A stretch of DNA of 12,330 bases from an uncultured Bacilli bacterium (GTDB lineage Bacteria; Bacillota_I; Bacilli_A; RF39; UBA660), in assembly GCA_934086255.1 (NCBI GenBank), contig CAKOIB010000036.1:1-12330 (forward strand). Reading direction: 5' to 3'. Each line of letters opens with the position of its first letter. The first letter of the stretch is position 1. The position numbers and the translations under genes are program-made. Below the pieces are notes generated by a model, which saw only the letters and a program-made list of their open reading frames with translations, was not told the origin of the DNA and did not search any database. Below, in pieces: positions 11,209 to 12,330 of this stretch.

Positions 11209-11910
11209 ATGGTAAGATTACTTCTTTTTGTATCAATTTTTCCTGTTTTTTTAGTGGGAAGTTATATTTATAATAAGGATAGAGATAGGGAACCGATGAA
11301 TCTTATATGGAAGTTGTTTTTTGGAGGAGTTATTTCTACTGTTATAACTTTGATTTTGTCTTCTTTGATGGGTTATGTGTTTCCTATTTTTAATGCTGAA
11401 CCTAATAGTTTAGATGCTTTTTCTTTATTTATATTTGTGTTTATTGGAGTAGCGCTTGTTGAGGAGATGTCTAAATGGATTGTTTTATATGTTTTATCTT
11501 ATAATCATGAAGAGTATGATCAGTTATATGATATGATTGTTTATGCTGTTTTTGTAGCGCTTGGTTTTGCTTGTTTTGAGAATATTTTATATGTTTTTAG
11601 TGGAGGAATTGGTGTTGGAATAACAAGGGCTTTTACTGCGATACCTGGTCATGCTTGTGATGGGGTTTTTATGGGGTATTATTTAGGTCTTGCTAAGATA
11701 AATGAGGTTAATGGTAATTATAGACTTAAAAGAAGGAATATGTTTTTATCATTTTTTGTTCCAATGATGCTTCATGGTATTTATGATTATTTATTGTTTT
11801 TAAATAACTGGGTTTTTGCTTTGATATTTTTATTGTTTTTTATAGTTTATTTTATAATTACTGTTAAAAAGGTTAAGAGGTTATCAAGGATTAGTTCTAG
11901 GTTTAAATAA
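11209..11910 (+). CDS. prsW: PrsW-family intramembrane protease
   Basis: PrsW proteases (MEROPS M82 family, related to the CAAX/Abi group) cut membrane substrates; in Bacillus subtilis PrsW starts degradation of the anti-sigma factor RsiW. The 233-residue protein has about seven to eight hydrophobic segments. The conserved residues are in place: E-E-x-x-K (Glu85, Glu86, Lys89), ACFENILY (121-128, with Glu124-Asn125), His148 in PGHACDG, and His189 in MLHGIYDY. The tail is basic (KKVKRLSRISSRFK). Length is near that of other family members. The promoter region is a duplicate of the RhuM-Doc promoter, so the two genes may respond together. No sigma or anti-sigma gene is in the window, so the substrate is unknown. 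It converges on the thioredoxin-like gene across a shared terminator. Confidence 0.92.
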   Translation: MVRLLLFVSIFPVFLVGSYIYNKDRDREPMNLIWKLFFGGVISTVITLILSSLMGYVFPIFNAEPNSLDAFSLFIFVFIGVALVEEMSKWIVLYVLSYNHEEYDQLYDMIVYAVFVALGFACFENILYVFSGGIGVGITRAFTAIPGHACDGVFMGYYLGLAKINEVNGNYRLKRRNMFLSFFVPMMLHGIYDYLLFLNNWVFALIFLLFFIVYFIITVKKVKRLSRISSRFK

Positions 11911-11933
11911 AAAAAGTACCTATTGGTACTTTT
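11909..11933. terminator. Bidirectional terminator between prsW and the thioredoxin-like gene
   Basis: AAAAGTACC (11912-11920), loop TATT, GGTACTTTT (11925-11933): nine perfect pairs. The minus direction ends in T7 (from A7 at 11909-11915) and is strong. The plus direction has only T4 followed by ATT. It overlaps the minus-strand stop codon and touches the prsW stop. Confidence 0.85.
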
Positions 11934-12330
11934 ATTCGTTAATGTATCCAGCATTAGCGAATTTTTTAATTATATAGTCTTTTGTTCTTACTCCTTCGAT
12001 TTTATTCATTGTTTCTTTACCGTCTTCGATGAATAGAACTGCTGGAGTACCTGATATTTCTACTAGTTTGTAGAATGATTCAGAGTCTTTTGTACTTAGT
12101 TTATCTGTGTATAGAGAATATACTTTTAAGTTGTATTTTCTAAGTACACCTAAGAATGTTGGATTGAATTCTTCACAAGCTGTGCATCCTTCTTGTTTAA
12201 CGTATAGTACAAATTTTTCTTTTTTATCCATTTTTGTTACTAATTGTTGGTATGTTATTTCTGTTATGAATTTTTCTTCTTTTTCACTAAAGAATATTGA
12301 TAAGAATAGTAATATTGCTATTAATAAGAC
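11932..12330 (-). CDS. Membrane-anchored thioredoxin-like protein (5' partial)
   Basis: The minus-strand frame stays open to the right edge, so the first Met at 12231 is internal and the true start is outside the window. About 132 residues are visible: a hydrophobic segment (VLLIAILLFLSIFF), a charged linker beginning SEKEEK, then a thioredoxin fold with active site G-C-T-A-C and the cis-Pro segment SGTPAVLFIEDG. The membrane segment in front of the fold suggests an anchored domain outside the membrane, possibly an oxidoreductase or thiol-handling protein. The likeness to thioredoxin-like proteins of Gram-positive bacteria that read roughly F-V-V-Y-I-G-R-x-x-C-x-x-C is by eye. The gene converges on prsW. 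A cysteine-pair-containing exported protein is encoded at 5500-7341, but any link is speculative. Confidence 0.85.
   Translation of the reverse strand, partial: VLLIAILLFLSIFFSEKEEKFITEITYQQLVTKMDKKEKFVLYVKQEGCTACEEFNPTFLGVLRKYNLKVYSLYTDKLSTKDSESFYKLVEISGTPAVLFIEDGKETMNKIEGVRTKDYIIKKFANAGYINE

Noticed and set aside
1..12330. tRNA or rRNA genes
   Set aside because: No cloverleaf-like or rRNA-like GC-rich segments were found on either strand.

Overview
The window is very AT-rich DNA from a Gram-positive, low-GC Bacillota. This rests on Shine-Dalgarno sites of the AAAGGAGG type, short hairpin-plus-T-run terminators, and a wall-associated gene set: an LCP glycopolymer transferase, a class B-like sortase with a candidate substrate, and a DUF368/PopT lipid-carrier transporter. 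A gut lineage of Bacilli (Erysipelotrichia or RF39-like) would fit, but that placement is inference. Nothing suggests a non-standard genetic code. By eye, plus-strand genes favour codons ending in T or G, while minus-strand genes favour A-ending codons. This suggests a replication-strand bias; the ASCH gene and, less clearly, the RhuM-Doc gene depart from it.

Layout. 1-605: 3' part of a multi-pass membrane protein. 689-2509: LCP transferase with three N-terminal membrane helices, an extra extracytoplasmic domain and a long charged tail. 2502-3245 (minus): ZIP metal transporter, overlapping the LCP gene tail to tail by 8 bp. 3410-3844: small ASCH-domain protein. 3971-4771 (minus): DUF368/PopT, divergent from 4801-5487 (sortase) and 5500-7341 (secreted, membrane-ended surface protein). 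7411-9911: three overlapping genes for a NitT/TauT (NMT1-like) ABC importer. 10109-11071: RhuM-Doc fusion. 11209-11910: PrsW-type intramembrane protease. 11932-12330 (minus): membrane-anchored thioredoxin-like protein, cut by the window edge.

How they fit together. LCP, PopT, sortase and the surface protein form a loose cell-envelope neighbourhood: PopT recycles the undecaprenyl-phosphate carrier on which wall polymers are built, LCP enzymes transfer such polymers to the wall, and the sortase probably handles the protein encoded directly after it. The ABC genes are one operon with their own promoter and terminator.

The most unusual part is 9900-11191. The RhuM-Doc gene is bracketed by direct repeats. 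A 64-bp stretch upstream of prsW is a compressed, almost identical copy of two separate pieces lying before the RhuM-Doc gene, and it carries the last codons of the permease gene plus a shared promoter. Inside the RhuM part is a 31-bp palindrome with perfect 15-bp arms. Together these look like a small accessory cassette that was inserted or duplicated behind the permease gene and could be lost precisely. Other points of interest are a sortase lacking the usual active-site Arg, an apparently leaderless DUF368 promoter overlapping the sortase start codon, and an LCP terminator embedded in the ZIP coding region.
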